A stretch of 64,000 bases of DNA, taken from Gibbula magus (Eukaryota; Mollusca; Gastropoda; Trochida; Trochidae). The DNA lies in assembly GCA_936450465.1 (NCBI GenBank), contig OW388302.1, positions 59,115,328-59,179,327 of the forward strand. Reading direction: 5' to 3'. The notes under the pieces are model-generated. The model was not told where the DNA came from, ran no database searches, and worked only from the letters and a program-made list of their open reading frames with translations. A program made the position numbers and the translations under genes. Position 1 is the stretch's first letter. Each line of letters begins with the position of its first letter. Positions 62,001 to 64,000 of the stretch are shown here, in pieces.

Positions 62001-64000
62001 CCCTAACCCTAACCCTAACCCTAACCCTAACCCTAACCCTAACCCTAACCCTAACCCTAACCCTAACCCTAACCCTAACCCTAACCCTAACCCTAACCCT
62101 AACCCTAACCCTAACCCTAACCCTAACCCTAACCCTAACCCTAACCCTAACCCTAACCCTAACCCTAACCCTAACCCTAACCCTAACCCTAACCCTAACC
62201 CTAACCCTAACCCTAACCCTAACCCTAACCCTAACCCTAACCCTAACCCTAACCCTAACCCTAACCCTAACCCTAACCCTAACCCTAACCCTAACCCTAA
62301 CCCTAACCCTAACCCTAACCCTAACCCTAACCCTAACCCTAACCCTAACCCTAACCCTAACCCTAACCCTAACCCTAACCCTAACCCTAACCCTAACCCT
62401 AACCCTAACCCTAACCCTAACCCTAACCCTAACCCTAACCCTAACCCTAACCCTAACCCTAACCCTAACCCTAACCCTAACCCTAACCCTAACCCTAACC
62501 CTAACCCTAACCCTAACCCTAACCCTAACCCTAACCCTAACCCTAACCCTAACCCTAACCCTAACCCTAACCCTAACCCTAACCCTAACCCTAACCCTAA
62601 CCCTAACCCTAACCCTAACCCTAACCCTAACCCTAACCCTAACCCTAACCCTAACCCTAACCCTAACCCTAACCCTAACCCTAACCCTAACCCTAACCCT
62701 AACCCTAACCCTAACCCTAACCCTAACCCTAACCCTAACCCTAACCCTAACCCTAACCCTAACCCTAACCCTAACCCTAACCCTAACCCTAACCCTAACC
62801 CTAACCCTAACCCTAACCCTAACCCTAACCCTAACCCTAACCCTAACCCTAACCCTAACCCTAACCCTAACCCTAACCCTAACCCTAACCCTAACCCTAA
62901 CCCTAACCCTAACCCTAACCCTAACCCTAACCCTAACCCTAACCCTAACCCTAACCCTAACCCTAACCCTAACCCTAACCCTAACCCTAACCCTAACCCT
63001 AACCCTAACCCTAACCCTAACCCTAACCCTAACCCTAACCCTAACCCTAACCCTAACCCTAACCCTAACCCTAACCCTAACCCTAACCCTAACCCTAACC
63101 CTAACCCTAACCCTAACCCTAACCCTAACCCTAACCCTAACCCTAACCCTAACCCTAACCCTAACCCTAACCCTAACCCTAACCCTAACCCTAACCCTAA
63201 CCCTAACCCTAACCCTAACCCTAACCCTAACCCTAACCCTAACCCTAACCCTAACCCTAACCCTAACCCTAACCCTAACCCTAACCCTAACCCTAACCCT
63301 AACCCTAACCCTAACCCTAACCCTAACCCTAACCCTAACCCTAACCCTAACCCTAACCCTAACCCTAACCCTAACCCTAACCCTAACCCTAACCCTAACC
63401 CTAACCCTAACCCTAACCCTAACCCTAACCCTAACCCTAACCCTAACCCTAACCCTAACCCTAACCCTAACCCTAACCCTAACCCTAACCCTAACCCTAA
63501 CCCTAACCCTAACCCTAACCCTAACCCTAACCCTAACCCTAACCCTAACCCTAACCCTAACCCTAACCCTAACCCTAACCCTAACCCTAACCCTAACCCT
63601 AACCCTAACCCTAACCCTAACCCTAACCCTAACCCTAACCCTAACCCTAACCCTAACCCTAACCCTAACCCTAACCCTAACCCTAACCCTAACCCTAACC
63701 CTAACCCTAACCCTAACCCTAACCCTAACCCTAACCCTAACCCTAACCCTAACCCTAACCCTAACCCTAACCCTAACCCTAACCCTAACCCTAACCCTAA
63801 CCCTAACCCTAACCCTAACCCTAACCCTAACCCTAACCCTAACCCTAACCCTAACCCTAACCCTAACCCTAACCCTAACCCTAACCCTAACCCTAACCCT
63901 AACCCTAACCCTAACCCTAACCCTAACCCTAACCCTAACCCTAACCCTAACCCTAACCCTAACCCTAACCCTAACCCTAACCCTAACCCTAACCCTAACC
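59001..64000 (+). repeat. Second telomere array (CCCTAA)n, at least 5 kb
   Basis: About 833 CCCTAA repeats without a visible irregularity, running off the window. The orientation is the same as the first array (C-strand on plus), which would place a chromosome end on its left, exactly at the gap. Confidence 0.97.

Overview
This is a eukaryotic, chromosome-end-type window with no intact protein-coding gene. Almost all of it is telomere repeat, satellite DNA and transposable-element debris. The telomere motif is CCCTAA/TTAGGG. Several dispersed repeats look like those common in bivalve molluscs: a Helitron-like element with a CCCCCG hairpin and GTCC runs, an intron-type repeat ending in GACGGACGGACGCCG, and LINE tails of the CxxC...HxxxxC type. 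I therefore infer a bivalve, possibly a dreissenid-like heterodont. That is recognition from memory, not a database result.

Layout: 1-4874 satellite A (about 170 bp units, perfect 14-bp palindromic core). 4875-5074 a 200-N gap. 5075-14648 an almost pure telomere array of 9.6 kb. 14671-18607 two nearly identical 1.9-kb subtelomeric units, each followed by a short interstitial telomere tract. 18729-27252 satellite B, subfamily B1 (C-run/G-run hairpin core). 27253-27452 a 200-N gap. 27453-41436 satellite B, subfamily B2. 41437-54827 a 13.4-kb element with long terminal inverted repeats (TIRs), bounded by a CATTAC target-site duplication and inserted in a B2 unit. 54834-58800 more B2. 58801-59000 a 200-N gap. 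59001-64000 a second telomere array in the same orientation.

The most notable object is the 13.4-kb foldback-type element. Each TIR has a unique tip, then an array of 21-bp repeats, then an array of 8/16-bp GCGAWARA repeats, then about 0.8 kb of AT-rich sequence. Its interior carries diverged copies of the same AT-rich module plus nested insertions: an intron-type bivalve repeat, a Helitron-like element with a 171-bp tandem array and nuclear-receptor-type half-sites, two 5'-truncated LINE tails, and a 67-bp minisatellite with higher-order structure. I see no transposase, so it looks non-autonomous.

The second theme is a satellite superfamily (A, B1, B2) whose units share a backbone but differ in the inside of a hairpin. 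Some B2 units have an inverted hairpin tip and others have lost the spacer. The gaps (three, each exactly 200 N), the B1/B2 switch across one gap, and two same-direction telomere arrays suggest that four subtelomeric contigs were joined by scaffolding and may not be true neighbours.
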